From: Allomyces arbusculus
Taxonomy: Eukaryota; Blastocladiomycota; Blastocladiomycetes; Blastocladiales; Blastocladiaceae
Direction of reading: 5' to 3'
NCBI GenBank assembly: GCA_027604705.1
Contig: JADHYV010000003.1
Coordinates: 806,001 to 870,000 of the forward strand
DNA length: 64,000 bases
Shown in pieces: positions 1 to 11,282 of the stretch; position 1 is the stretch's first letter, and each line of letters begins with the position of its first letter. The translations under genes were made by a program, and so were the position numbers. The notes under the pieces are model-generated. The model did not search any database and was not told where the DNA came from. It saw only the letters and a list, made by a program, of their open reading frames with translations.

Positions 1-1475
1 CTTGGGCCCTGGTGGCGAGCGGAAAATACGCCACTTTGGAGCGAAAGGCGGTCACTGAGAAGAATCGTTTCGTGGTCACGATTGAGACGGATAAACAGTC
101 CAAGCTTTGTACAACGGCGTTCCTTTTACAGGGTATTGACATCTGGGCACAGCTGGGTGAAGAAGAAAAGAGCATATAAGCTGAGCGCGGATTGGTCGTT
201 TTGTGAAGGACCCGAAAAACCTTCTCGCAACGAGGATGTTTTCTGGCCTCCCAAATGGTTGTGCCAGCCGCGCAAGGCCGCACGAAGAAGGATCTCATAC
301 AGATATCACTTGCAAATAAGAAATAGAACACCATCGCGAGAAACGGTTTGCGAGAAATGGGCAAAAGAAAAACATGTGGGCCCGCCCTGACAAGTCACGC
401 AGCTGTGGTACTGTAAGCTTCTCATTCTCACTTTATAAACCTTCACGCCCACGGTGCGTTATGGTGGAGAGCAACCGTTCTACATAGGTCGTTTATGATA
501 GTGCGGTTGACAACACGCACGTTGCCCGTTTCTGTCGCAGTAGCATGGTGCCGCCTCGGCCGCTGTTGCCGTCGCGTGCCTGGCGCTGTTGCACGTGCGT
601 CTCTGCGGTGCTCGCGCGTGACGAATATTTTTTGCGTTTTCCGCTGCAGCGTGCTGGAGCCGGTGGGGGGTGGGGGGTGGAGTACGGGAGTGGTGTCGAG
701 GAGCAGTTCGGCTCAGGTCACTTCGTCCGGTCATCGCCTCCATGCAAGTTGCCAAGAGAAAGGACTCTCGTTGCGGGACCAGGTGAGGGCGGTGAGCGAC
801 CGGGTAGGGCGAGTGCCGGCCGGTCAGTCGGCGGGGCCGGAATGAAAGGCATGCGGCATCCGTCGACACTGCAGCTCAAAGCCAAGGTGCATGACTGACC
901 GTTCAACGAAAAGCTACAGAAGGCAGAACCAGCCCTTCGCGTAACTCAATCGACGGCGCGCCGCCCAGCAATCAGCGGCTACGTTGAAGATGCCCAATTT
1001 CCATGGAGGGCGACACTTTCAAACGATGCGGCGGCGGTGAAGAAAGGCGTGGGACGCCAGAGTCCGTCGTGGAGGACGGTGAAGCAGCGAAGGGGGGCGG
1101 TGAAGGCAAGCACTCGAATTCTGGCCGCAGATGGAGTCTCCTTCCCAAAGGCGCGGTGAAGACAGAGGCAAAAGCGAGAACCAGCCGGGATGACGGGACA
1201 TCGGCGCGCCCCACCAATCGAGCCTTGCAACCTTGATCTGACGCGTTGGTCCGTCTGATCCGCCTTGCCTGCATCCCTGCGCAGCACGACCGTGGACGGG
1301 AACTTTGCGCGCCGTTGGGCTTGCTGTACACCGCGCACGTCCTTCCGTTCGCGCTGCGCCCCTTCATTCGGTTGACACTCTGTCTGCCAGCCGCCGGCCT
1401 TTGGCTGCACTCCAACGGGAAGTCACAGTTCAAACCAACAAGGACGCGTACGGGACCCCGGGCGCGTGCGAGCGC
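1..1475. other. No gene recognised; left-edge spacer
   Basis: Short overlapping frames occur on both strands, but none shows domain-like composition, a splice pattern or family motifs. A TATA-like stretch (tttataaa) lies near 432-439, but no coding region clearly follows it. The rightmost part is presumably the upstream region of the repeat-protein gene that starts at 1571. The 3' end of a gene beyond the left edge cannot be excluded. Confidence 0.5.
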
Positions 1476-1483
1476 TATATAAA
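1476..1483 (+). promoter_or_regulatory. TATA box of the repeat-protein gene
   Basis: TATATAAA lies 95 bases before the ATG at 1571, which itself sits in a strong ccaccATGg context. TATA elements at nearly the same distance precede the second aldo-keto reductase and the MYND-finger gene in this window, which supports both the element and the start. Confidence 0.6.
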
Positions 1484-1570
1484 CCACGCGCGACCCGCCG
1501 TTTCGAGCCAACATCGACCAGCTTCCCAGTTTCGTCCATCCCACACCCAATCTCCACTCCCACCGCCACC

Positions 1571-3709
1571 ATGGATCCCGCCAACGCCACGACTCCCGTA
1601 CGTACTCTCAAGCGTGCTCTCTTCATTCTCCACCGTCGAACCTGGCTCCTCGTCGCGCTCAATTCGGAAAGTGATGGATCGCGTTGCATTCAACCACCAG
1701 GACGTGACCACCGCCGCCGACGCTGTGCCCCTCCAGGCCGCCCCGGACGCGACGATCCAGACCATGACCGTTCCCGATGCCACGACGGCCACGACGGCGC
1801 CCGATGCGACGATCCAGACCACGGCCGCTGTACGTGCACACTCTCGCATTTTTGTGCTGCCTACCGGCGCGCGCAATCCCGCTGACTTCCGTACCACCCT
1901 AACTGATCCGATCACTTCTCTATCAATCAATACTAGCCCGCCACCACCACGACGGTCACCGCGACGCCCGCGACGGCGACGACGGCCACCACCACAGCCG
2001 TGCCCGCCGCGTCCAACGACGTGTCTGCGCAGCAGCTTCAGGCACAGCAAATCGACTCGGAGTCGGGCTCGGCGCAGCAGCTCCAGGCCCAAAAAATCGA
2101 CGGCACGGACGGCTCGGTGCAGCAGATGCAGGCTCAAAAGATCGATGGCACGGACGGCTCGGCGCAGCAGATGCAGGCCCAAAAGGTGGACGGCACCGAC
2201 GGCTCGGTGCAGCAGATGCAGGCTCAAAAGGTCGATGGCACGGACGGCTCGGCGCAGCAGATGCAGGCCCAGAAGGCCGACGGCACGGACGGCTCGGCGC
2301 AGCAGATGCAGGCCCAAAAGGTCGATGGCACGGACGGCTCTGCGCAGCAGATGCAGGCGCAAAAGATCGATGGCACTGACGGCTCGGTGCAGCAGATGCA
2401 AGCGCAGCAGGCCGATGCCGCCAATGGGTCGGTGACGCAGGCGCAGGCCCAGCAGGCTCCGTCGTGCGCCAACGCAAACGCGACCCAGGCGCAAGCTCAG
2501 AGTGCCGACGCGTCAACCGCGTCGACCGCCGCTGGCCACAGCACGGGCGCCCACACGACTACGACGGCGAAACAAGCCCAGATTCAGGACCAGCACGCTG
2601 ATGTTTCGACCGCCACCGCTGGCCACGCTGGTCACCCCACGGGTGTCGCCACGGGTGCCCACGCGACCACGACGGCGAACCAGGCGCAGGTGCAGGGGCA
2701 GCACGCTGACGTTTCGACCGCCGCCGGCCATGCTGGTCACGCTGCGGGTACCAACGCTTCGACTGCTGCCGGCCATGCTGGTCACTCCGCAGGTGCCAAC
2801 GCTTCGGCTCAGCAGAGCCAGCTCCAGAGCCAGAACGTCGAGGTTTCGTCGTCTGCCGGTCACGGCCACGCTGCGGGCACCAACGTGTCGGCTTCGCAGG
2901 GCCAGATCCAGTCCCAGTCTGCCGACGTTTCGGCCGGCCACGGCTCGGCCAACGTCTCGGTCTCGCAGGGCCAGGCTCAGTACCAGTCGGCTGACGTTTC
3001 TGCCGCTGGTTCGTCGTCGGTGAACGTGGCTCAGATGCAGGGCCAGTCCCAGTCGGCTGACGCCTCGGCGACTGTTGCTCATGGCTCGTCGTCGTCGGTC
3101 TCGGTCGCTCAGGGCCAGGCGCAGTCGCAGACGGTTGAAGTGTCGGCGCACGCTGGTCACTGCCACGACGACGGCTCGTACATTGTCGCGCATCAGGCGC
3201 ATCAGGGCGCCGTGCAGCACGCCAATGGCTCGTGGTTCGGCAACTTTGACATCAACGCTCTCCAGGCGCAATTCCAGGGCCAGCACATTGACTTCTCGTC
3301 GGCGTTTGCGCACGGTTTTGATGCGTTTGCGTCGCAGTTCCAGGCACAGTCGCAGTCGATTGGCGCGTCAGCTCACGGGCACGCTGATGTCTTCGCTTCG
3401 CATGCGCAGTTTCAGGGCCAAACGATCGACGCGTCGGCTCACGGCCACGCTGACGTCTTTGCCTCACAGGCGCAGTTCCAGACCCAGGATGTGTCGGTTG
3501 CGGGCAACGGCCATGCCGATGTGTTCGCGCAGCAGGCGCAATACCAGAGTCAGGACGTCCCGGCGTCGGCTCACGGCCACGCTGATGTGTTCGCGTCGCA
3601 GGCGCAGTTCCAGACGCAGTCGATCGACGCGTCGGGCGCCAGCGTTTCGGCCTCGCAGGCTCAGGCTCAGGCCCAGTCGGTCGATGTCCACACGGTCTCG
3701 TTCTGCTAA
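1571..3709 (+). CDS. Q-x-Q-x-Q repeat protein, low complexity, function unknown
   Basis: The proposed model has three exons: 1571-1597, 1701-1829 and 1937-3709. It gives 642 residues with phase-0 junctions and gtacgt donors at both introns (103 and 107 nt). Starting at the ATG at 1674 without the first intron is an alternative. The first ~75 residues are Ala/Thr/Pro/Val-rich with no obvious signal peptide. The rest is repetitive. There are about nine 15-residue units near 2050-2460 (consensus DGTDGSAQQMQAQK plus one residue), then looser His/Ala/Gly/Thr stretches, then 21-24-residue units near 2800-3150 (core QGQxQxQSADVSA) and 3350-3640 (core HADVFASQAQFQTQ). The alternating Q-x-Q-x-Q suggests beta-strand-forming solenoid or amyloid-like coils, for example in a wall, matrix or spore protein. 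That role is inference; no family was recognised. Cysteines are rare and aromatics few outside the last blocks. Confidence 0.75.
2057..2461 (+). repeat. 45-bp tandem repeat array inside the repeat-protein gene
   Basis: About nine consecutive 45-bp units encode 15-residue repeats of the DGTDGS-[AV]-QQMQAQK type. The middle units differ by only a few bases, mostly at the I/V/A position after the lysine and at A/V after the serine, so recent expansion or homogenisation is likely. The first unit (SESGS) and last unit (ADAANGS) are the most diverged, as expected at array edges. Confidence 0.85.
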
Positions 3710-4307
3710 GTGCATTGATCGCGGTGCTCGCCGCTCATTTTTACACGATTTTGGTTTCCGGTCGCTTGTTTGCCATTACCCCGCAACCATCCCCCTTCCC
3801 CCCTTCGCTCATTTTTGTTCGCTGCCTTGTACGTAATCCCTCATAAGTGTGCAAAATATGGAAAAAATTGCGTTCGTTCCGATGCCTGTTTTGCATCTCA
3901 ACCGTGCGTGGTAGTTGATCGTGTTGGTGCTGAACTCGTGTTGAACGGCATGGCAATGCTTTTTGAGCGCAAAGTTTGGCAGCACAATGATCGTATTTGT
4001 TCTTTCGTGGCTTGAATTGTGAGATCTGAATAGCGTCTGCGTTTTTTTTGGTTGTGCGATTGTGTGCAAGTGGACGGGTAAACATCATCGACGCGACAGG
4101 CGAGAAAATATCGGTCCACTGATGATGGCTGCTGTGCCTACCTGTCCGGAACAAAAAGACCCGCATCATGCAACTCATTTTGCGAAACCAGAACTCAAAC
4201 AGCAACAGCGGCAGACATCTATTTTGAGCACGAACACGGCGCATCGAGTCTTGTTCCAGTCCATCCTAGTATCACCGACCCACCCGCTGCCAGTCCTGCG
4301 TGCCGCA
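3710..4307. other. Convergent intergenic region
   Basis: About 600 bp lie between the stop of the repeat-protein gene (+) and the stop of the DUF4614 gene (-). It is AT-richer than the flanking coding DNA and presumably holds both 3' UTRs. No additional gene was seen. Confidence 0.6.
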
Positions 4308-7130
4308 TCAAAATCGACCCTTGACCTCGTTCGCCGCCGACCGACTTCCCCGCGCACGCTCCACCTCACGCTCCTCCTCCCAACGCACTTGCGCGAGTGC
4401 CTCGTCCATGGATAATGGCGGCCGCCGATGCCGGCGCAAATACTACCCCGATAATCCGTCAGCCCATGCGCACACTAAAACCATCCGCCCCCAGATCCCG
4501 TCAAAACGCACCTCACGCGTATCCTCGAGCGTTGTATACCGAAACCCGCCACCCGGGACACCCGGCGGCGCCGCAACGGTCATCAGGTGCTGCACGAGAT
4601 GCACCTGCGCAAGGAGGAGCTGGTTGAACGCGTGCGTGCGTGCCGTGTCGTGGTGGGCGCACGCACACGTGGCGGGCGCGGAAATGCCCGAGTCGGCCGT
4701 TGATGGGCGCGGCAGTGATGGGGTGGAGAGGGTCTGAATCGCTGTCGATAGGTGCTGCATCATGCCGACCAGCGGCGCGTACTGGTTGGACGCGGTCGAG
4801 TCGAAGGCCGGCGGGCGTGAGGCTGGCGGAGGCCGTGCTGGTGGAGGTGGTGGGGTCGCGAAAGGTTGAGCTGGGTGCTGTGACGTGCCGCTGGCCTGAT
4901 CGGGCGCTGATGCTCGCTCGTTGGCGTGGACGCGAGGAGCTGGGTCTTCATATCGAGGAGCAGCACCGACATTGTCGCGCTCCGGCTCAGTCGAAGGTGG
5001 AATGCGAGTCGTGCCAGGTCTCGAATCGCGCCGCGACCGTCTCGTGCCCAAGCGCGTGGATCCCAAATCGCGTCTTTCACGCGCAGATGGGGTGCCCGGA
5101 ACCACGACCGCCGAAAACGCTGGCTGAGTGGGTGGAGAGGATGAATCGGTTGCGTGCGGAAACTGCGCCGAGTCGGGCATCGGCGGGGTCGGGCGAGACG
5201 GTTTGCGTCGAGGAAACACGATCTGCGCAAACGGATCAACGACGGGTGCGGCTTGGGCAGGAGGCCGCGGTCCTTGCGAAGCCACAAGTGCGCAATGCGC
5301 TTCAACAGGCAGCGCTGAATCGGGTCGACTGGTCGCCATTTTCGCAATCGGTTCAACGACGGGAGCAACTTGCGCAAGAAGCTGCGAGGCTTGTGGAACT
5401 GTTTCCGCTTTTTGCGACTCGTTGGCAGCTGGCGGCGCTGGGTCGGGTCGGCCTACTGCGTTGCTGGTGGAAGGTGCCAGTTCAGTCGGCGCGGTCGGAG
5501 AGGCTGGCGCAGCCGATAGAGCCGGTGTACGGTGCGAGTGGCGGGATCCAATCGACGGTGCCCGACTCGAAGTGGAGCAAAGCGATGGGGTCGACGGTGG
5601 GAGCGGCGTGTGGATTCCGCTGCTTTGGGCATCGTCGTCCGTGGCCTTAGTGCTGGAGCGCGAGCGTCCGCCCACATTCGCTGGTGAAGAATCGCTTTGG
5701 CGAGCGGCTGGTGTAGGCTCCTGAGGCAAAGGGACATGAGAAACGGCAGGCGTAGCGGCAAGTGCGGTCGCGGGAGTCGCAAGTGGAAGTGGGGTCAACG
5801 TCTTGGCCGCAGGGGCAGGAAGAGAAATCACGAGCGAGCTCTTGACCGGCGAGGTGGCCGCAGAAGGGTCAAAGTCGTCTTCGTACTCGCCGACAGCGCT
5901 CTCATCGTCATCCGAGTATTCCGGGGTCGCGACAGAGCGGGTCGCTTCGGATCGGGCACTCATGGCACCGCTGGAAGCGCTGTTCCGTGACCGTACCGAC
6001 GAAACTCGCGAAGACGCGGCAGAACGAGAGCCAGAAACGTCAGAAACGACATCGGAGCCGCAACTGGACCCGTCCGAGCTCGCTGCAGATGCAATCAACG
6101 ACACAACCGATTCGGAAATTGCGCTCGCTTCGGATCCTTCCTCTTCAATGACCGAAGTCACGTCGCCAAACGACGTTTCGGCCTTGCTATGCTCTTCAGA
6201 AATGGCCGACGCAACTGCCGACGACTGCTTGCCACGCCCCGAGGCACTCGAACTGCGCCGTGACGAAGGGACCGAGGAAGCACAGGATCGACGAGTTGAG
6301 ACCGGCACAGAAGACACAATCGCCGACGACTGCTGCGGCTGCCGCATCGAGCTGAGAATTTCCACGGCCGAGCGAGACTGGCCTTCAATCGACTTGTCCA
6401 CCGCCAACCGAACCGATTCCTTCGCGACCCCAGACGTATCGCTCATGTGGTTGAGGAACGCGGAAAAGTCGCTGACGATGTCCTTGGACGGCTCGTTGGG
6501 CACTGCCACCGAGGCCGGTGCTGGACTGGCATTCCTCGATGCCGTCGACACGGACGGCGTCGGCGACTTCTCGGGCTTGCGGAACCGGTCGAGAATTGCA
6601 GCTGCCGAAGTCGGGTGCGGGCGCGTGGGAGACCGGATTTTCGGCGGGTTGTGCAGGACAATCGACGTGTCGGATGGGATCTCGGACGCAGCCAGTGAAA
6701 TGCTCGAATCGGTATCGTCGACAACGACGGCGGCAGGAGGTGCGGTTCGGCGGTCGAGCACGGGCTTGGTGCGCCGCAGAGAACTGTGCCCCGAGCTTCG
6801 GCTGCTGCTGCGGCTGGTGTGCGCTGATGGCATGGCGTTGGTCCGGTCGATGCGATGCGTTGGCGGACTCGTTGCGCCGGTGGACAATGGACGCGCTCGC
6901 GTATTGAGATACATGGACGCGCGCTCGAGCGCCGAGGTGCCGCGGATCGCCGTCGAGCTGCCGCGAAGCGGGGTGGACCGAAAACTGTTTGGCGCGTCCG
7001 AGCCATAGTTGAGCCCTGAAACTGACCCGGCGCCGTTGAAGCGAGTTGGGCTTGGTGATGAAGCTCCATTTGCAAACGAGGAACTGGGAGAAGCGGCAGT
7101 AGCGATCGGCTTCTTCAAGTACTTGGACAT
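4308..7130 (-). CDS. DUF4614 (C19orf44-like) protein
   Basis: Two exons: 7130-4512 and 4442-4308, with a 69-nt intron (gtgcgt donor, ctgac branch, tag acceptor). The product is 917 residues. I start at the ATG beginning MSKYLKKP; the frame is open further upstream but that part looks non-coding. Most of the protein is Ser/Ala/Pro-rich and probably disordered. An acidic patch with the motif GEYEDDFD lies near residue 410. The C-terminus carries a conserved-looking block, YTTLEDTRE joined across the intron to YLRRHRRPPLSMDEAL, followed by a charged helix. From memory, acidic YxDDF and TTLEDTKEYI-type motifs mark DUF4614, the family of human C19orf44, whose function is unknown. Without the last exon the conserved end would be lost, so the splice is important. 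The neighbour at 7654 is on the same strand but has its own 5' region. Confidence 0.75.
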
Positions 7131-7653
7131 GGCGAGGGCTGAAAGTGTGTTGCTGGAACGAGCAAAGTCGCAGGCGGCGTGGCAGCTGGTGCGGAAGGAG
7201 CAGGTCGTGAAAAAACACACAAGAACGTTTGCGGAGAGGTTGCAGCAAGTAAATGTGTGGAGCGGGCATGGACCAACGTGGAAGTAGTGGTCTCGGCGCG
7301 CTGCACTCGAGAGAGGGTGCAAGCTCGACAGCAGCAGACAGCACCGAAATGTCTCGCGCACTGTCGCGCGCCAAAATGATTGCACAGATGTGCGGGCGCT
7401 CAACAAAGCAGCGAGGCCGCGACGGCGTATCGACAGCGACAATCAGCTACGTTTGATGCCTTGAGGAGCTGATGTTCTGATGAGAAGACCTTGGTAGCGA
7501 GCTCGAACGAGCTGGTTGAAGGAATAGTTTATCATGTCATGACAATAGGGGTACGCGCGTGAGGAAGGACGCAAACAGAATCCGACAGTTGACCCAAATA
7601 AGCAAACCACAAGCGAGGAAAAGTGGTGGAGAAGGGAATCAACAACAAATTGA
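7131..7653. other. Intergenic region upstream of the DUF4614 gene
   Basis: About 520 bp lie between the DUF4614 start and the stop of the next minus-strand gene. It should contain the 3' UTR of one and the promoter of the other. No further gene or clear element was seen. Confidence 0.55.
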
Positions 7654-10416
7654 TTATTGCTTCCCATTGTCACGCGCCACGCCAAGGCGATCCAGCTCGC
7701 GAAGCCGCTTTTCCACCGCGGTCTTGATCGCGCTGCAGTTGGCCGAAACCATCAGCACCTTTGGCATGACCAACGCATCCGTACCGGATGCAAGCACGAC
7801 AGTTGGTGGTCGTGGGGGCGCCAGATCCACGTCGTCAAGCATGCTCCAGGCCTTATGCTCATGTCCAACAAATGACAGTGGCGAAACGCGCAACGGATCC
7901 GAACCACCGCGTTGTGCTTCAATCCACTGCAACGAGTGCGGGCACGACCATGACCTCCACCGCAAAAGCGAGCTCAACCGACGTGTAAACCGCGACGACC
8001 ATGGCCGCGACGGCGACGTGCGGTGTGGGAGCGGGACGGGCCCAAACGACGTCCATACATGCCGTTGGCTCGCATTGATGAACTGAACGTCAAAAGCAGC
8101 AGGTGGACGGGCGTCAGGAGGTGCAGCCATGGCCGTAGCAGGGTCCATGCCCGCCGGGTATTCGACAAGGGCCAGCGTCGCCATAAAGGTCAAGTCTTCG
8201 ACAAACATGGCGCGGTTCAAGAGGTCGTCGTCGGTCGGATAGTTGGACAATGCCGCGCGCTTGTCGTAGCTGGCGTGTTCGTGCGCATGGCTCACCGGGG
8301 AAAGGAAAAGCTGCATGACAATCGTGTCGAAGAGTTTGGGCAGTCGTGCAAACCCTAGCGCGATTGGTGTGACCATGAGCACGAGCGACGCGACCACTTC
8401 CCAGACGCCCACGCGCACAGCGTTCATGAAATACTGCTGCGGGCCGTCCGGGTCCGTCCATGACGGGTACGACGACGACCCGTCGGCAACGAGGCCGCCG
8501 GAATTGGCCGCGTCGAGCTGGATCTGGACCCAGCCGCCGTGCGTGTCGCTGAACCCTTTATCGGCGACCGTGTCGGTCCCAAACCACCGCGACAAGAGAC
8601 CCATGGTCAGAATTGGCCGCGGCTCGGCGCGCAGTGACGGGTCAAGCTTCAGTTGCTCTGCAGCGTCGACCATGACCGACTGGTCCATGCAACGCACGCG
8701 GTACTGCACGTCGCGCTGCACAATCTGCGCAGCTACGATATAGTCGCTTCGCTGCGCCGCCACGAGGGAACCCAGCGCCTTAAACCCGGCCGGGATCTTG
8801 AAATTGCGCACGATCGCGCGGCACACTTGCGCGCCGTTCAGGTACTGCATTGAGAACCCGTTCATCTCCTCGGCGGGCGTTTGCGTGATGTTGCCGTCGA
8901 GCATCCTCGTCGATCCGAGCCCCTTCAGATCGAGTCGGCACTGCGACAGGCCACACCCGATGGACGCGCTGCCCACGCAAATGGGCGATTCGACGACGCG
9001 ACCGTGAACCCCACCGAACTCTGTTCTTTGGTCAGATCAATCGTCTTGTTGACGACAAATGAGCCCACTGAGACGCTCGAAGGCGTGCACGTTTGCGCAG
9101 TCGACGAGAGTGCCATTTGCGTCGTCAACTTCTTGGCCGTCAGCTTGCCAGACGCGACCAGCGCATCCGACACGCTCAGGAGCGATGTGACCTTGAGCCC
9201 GTCCTTGGTCGTCGACGTGAGCCCGCCAAACGTCAAGTACTCAAATTCGCCCTTGGCCGTGCGCGCTGGATCGAGTGAGGCGATAACAGCCGTCACGGTG
9301 CCCGACTTGCTGTCTTGGCCCTTTTGGCCAATCGAGCTGACTTGCGCGTAGTCCATGTACTGCAGCGTGCTGGCCCGATTGGCTGGAGCGTTTGCTGGAG
9401 AGCTGTTTGGCCCCGCTGACGGATCGAGGTCTGGAGCGACTGAAAAAGAGGGAGTTGCGGCGGTGTGGTCCTTGATCCACAGGTCCACGTCGGCGGGCGT
9501 GAGACCGCACTCGACGTGGTAGCCGTTGATAAAGGCACCCTCAGTCGTCACGCCGTATTGCTGCAACGCGGCCGTGGCAGGCGTCGCCGAGTCGAGGCGA
9601 CCCGCGCTCTCGAGAATGCGCATCACAGGAATCGGCAGAACCATGCTTGAGCGACCGGCGCTGTCGGCCCAATCCACCGCGAGTAGGCGCGTTTCCTGTG
9701 ATTTCAAACAAGAAGTGAGCGGCAGTGAAATCCAGATCACTTTCCACCGGTGACTTATCACGTACGAGTCCAAGAAGACTCGCCCGCGGTGGTTCTGACC
9801 CAATCCGCACCCCGACCAGCCCGGTCCCGCGAATCACGGCTGGTTCGAGTCCAGCAGCTCGCGTCGATGCTTCTCCACCGGGTCCACCCATGCACTGGCC
9901 GTCAAATCGCATCGACATGACTTCGGCCTCGGTCAAGGTGCCGACTGTGCGAACCCATGTCGTCTCGTTGAGCAACTTGTCCTTGATCAGGGCCTGGAGA
10001 ATGGTATTGACCGCTTGCCGTGGTACGGGCTCGCCATATTGCGCCATGGGCACGGCCGTGCGCGCCGTCGCGTTCGTCGGTCGCAGCCAAACGAGCCGCA
10101 CTTGCCGATCTTGCTGGTATGCGGAAAACGCCGTTGACACGCCAGCGTTGACGATCACGCCGACCAGGGCGAGGACAAAGAGGCCCATTGCGAGGAGCAC
10201 TTGGAGAAGACCACGCGTCGATGATCGCGTCGTGGCGAATCGCAGCAGGGACGCCAACGCCGCCCAAGGATCCAGGGCCACGGCCAGCAAAAACCCGGGA
10301 CGACGCACAAACACGGTCAGGTAGACGAGGCGCACGATAAAGGTAACGGCGCCCGCGCGGGTCAGCGTTTGCCAAATAGCAAACTCGATTGGACCGAGTA
10401 AGATTTCGGCAGTCAT
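7654..10416 (-). CDS. Unrecognised three-TM membrane protein, paralogue A (frame break)
   Basis: Exon 1 runs 10416-9766, then a 70-nt intron (gtacgt...acag), then 9695 down to 7654; about 895 residues. Start MTAEILLGPIEF matches the start of the divergent paralogue. Two TM segments lie near residues 12-35 and 70-95. A large loop of about 500 residues follows, then a third TM near residue 650 (GVWEVVASLVLMVTPIALG) and a ~230-residue tail with an ALVEYPAGMDP block. Topology suggests a large lumenal or extracellular domain between TM2 and TM3. No known domain was recognised. Odd feature: the reading frame changes between about 8976 and 8925, just after the RPFAW motif shared with the paralogue. 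No plausible intron spans it, so it is a small indel, either real or an assembly error. Paralogue B is intact at the same place. Confidence 0.75.
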
Positions 10417-11282
10417 TTTGAGACGGGGACCGTTGTGGTCGTGATTGCGCGTGTGAATTGGAACGTCCTTGTGGGCAGTTGGCCAGGAGAACATGAGCGC
10501 GCGGCCGCCGCTGCTGGAGTCGTCTAAGACCGGCGGCGTGCCCGAGCCCAAGCCATACTCACATTGTCGAAGGTGTTGGCGTTGTTGATGGAGCGGCTAG
10601 TAGCGGGTGCGCACGATGGGCCAAGTGTTGCACTGCCCACAACATTCGTTGTGGGGGAAGGCCGGGCTGATCGAAATGAAGGAGCGCGCTCGGCGGGGGC
10701 TGAAGGGACCGAACGGCAAAAACACGAACGGTGGGACAGTTGTTGGGTGTCCCTGCCGAAGGCCGATCTATGTGCGATACCATCACTCCCATCCACGTGG
10801 GGCATCCATTCGCGTCTCGACTTTCTCCTTGTCTGGGCCATCGGCGAAGCACCAGCGGCACGGACGGTGCAAGCGCGCACCGCCCCGGGCAGTGGGTGCC
10901 ACTGCCCATGTGGTGCCACTGCCCATGAGCGATCGGCAGCGCGACTTTGAAGCGAATGGCATGCTACCCTCATGCCTGAGGACGTGCGCGGACGCGCCTG
11001 GCGAGAAGCTCAAAAGAAAATCTGGTGCACACGGACGCGACCCTCCGCGCCATCGACCATCATCCGCCGATACGTTCCCGAGTCCACGAGCTGCCCTCGA
11101 CGATCCCGTGGCAAATCTCCCTCAAGTACGCACGACGGCGAGCAACAGGACTTCTCCGCGCGCTCCCACTTCGCCATCAACCGCGTTTCTCAGTAGCACC
11201 ACTTCGCCGTGAGAGCTCAATCGAGCAGCGCACTGTCAGGTTCAACGTCAATCCAACCAGCCGACCAACCCGCGCCACGCCA
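10417..11282. promoter_or_regulatory. Divergent intergenic region between the two membrane paralogues
   Basis: About 870 bp separate the two head-to-head starts and should hold both promoters. No TATA box is obvious. A 16-bp direct repeat (ggtgccactgcccatg, positions 10895-10910 and 10912-10927) is present. Frames crossing the region look non-coding. Confidence 0.5.

Noticed and set aside
1475-2494. 339-codon minus-strand frame with regular Leu/Arg repeats
   Set aside because: It is the antisense of the 45-bp Gln-rich repeat array; the periodicity is inherited from the plus-strand gene.
9838-9860. tRNA B-box-like sequence (ggttcgagtcc)
   Set aside because: It lies inside the coding exon of membrane paralogue A, and no cloverleaf arms can be drawn around it.
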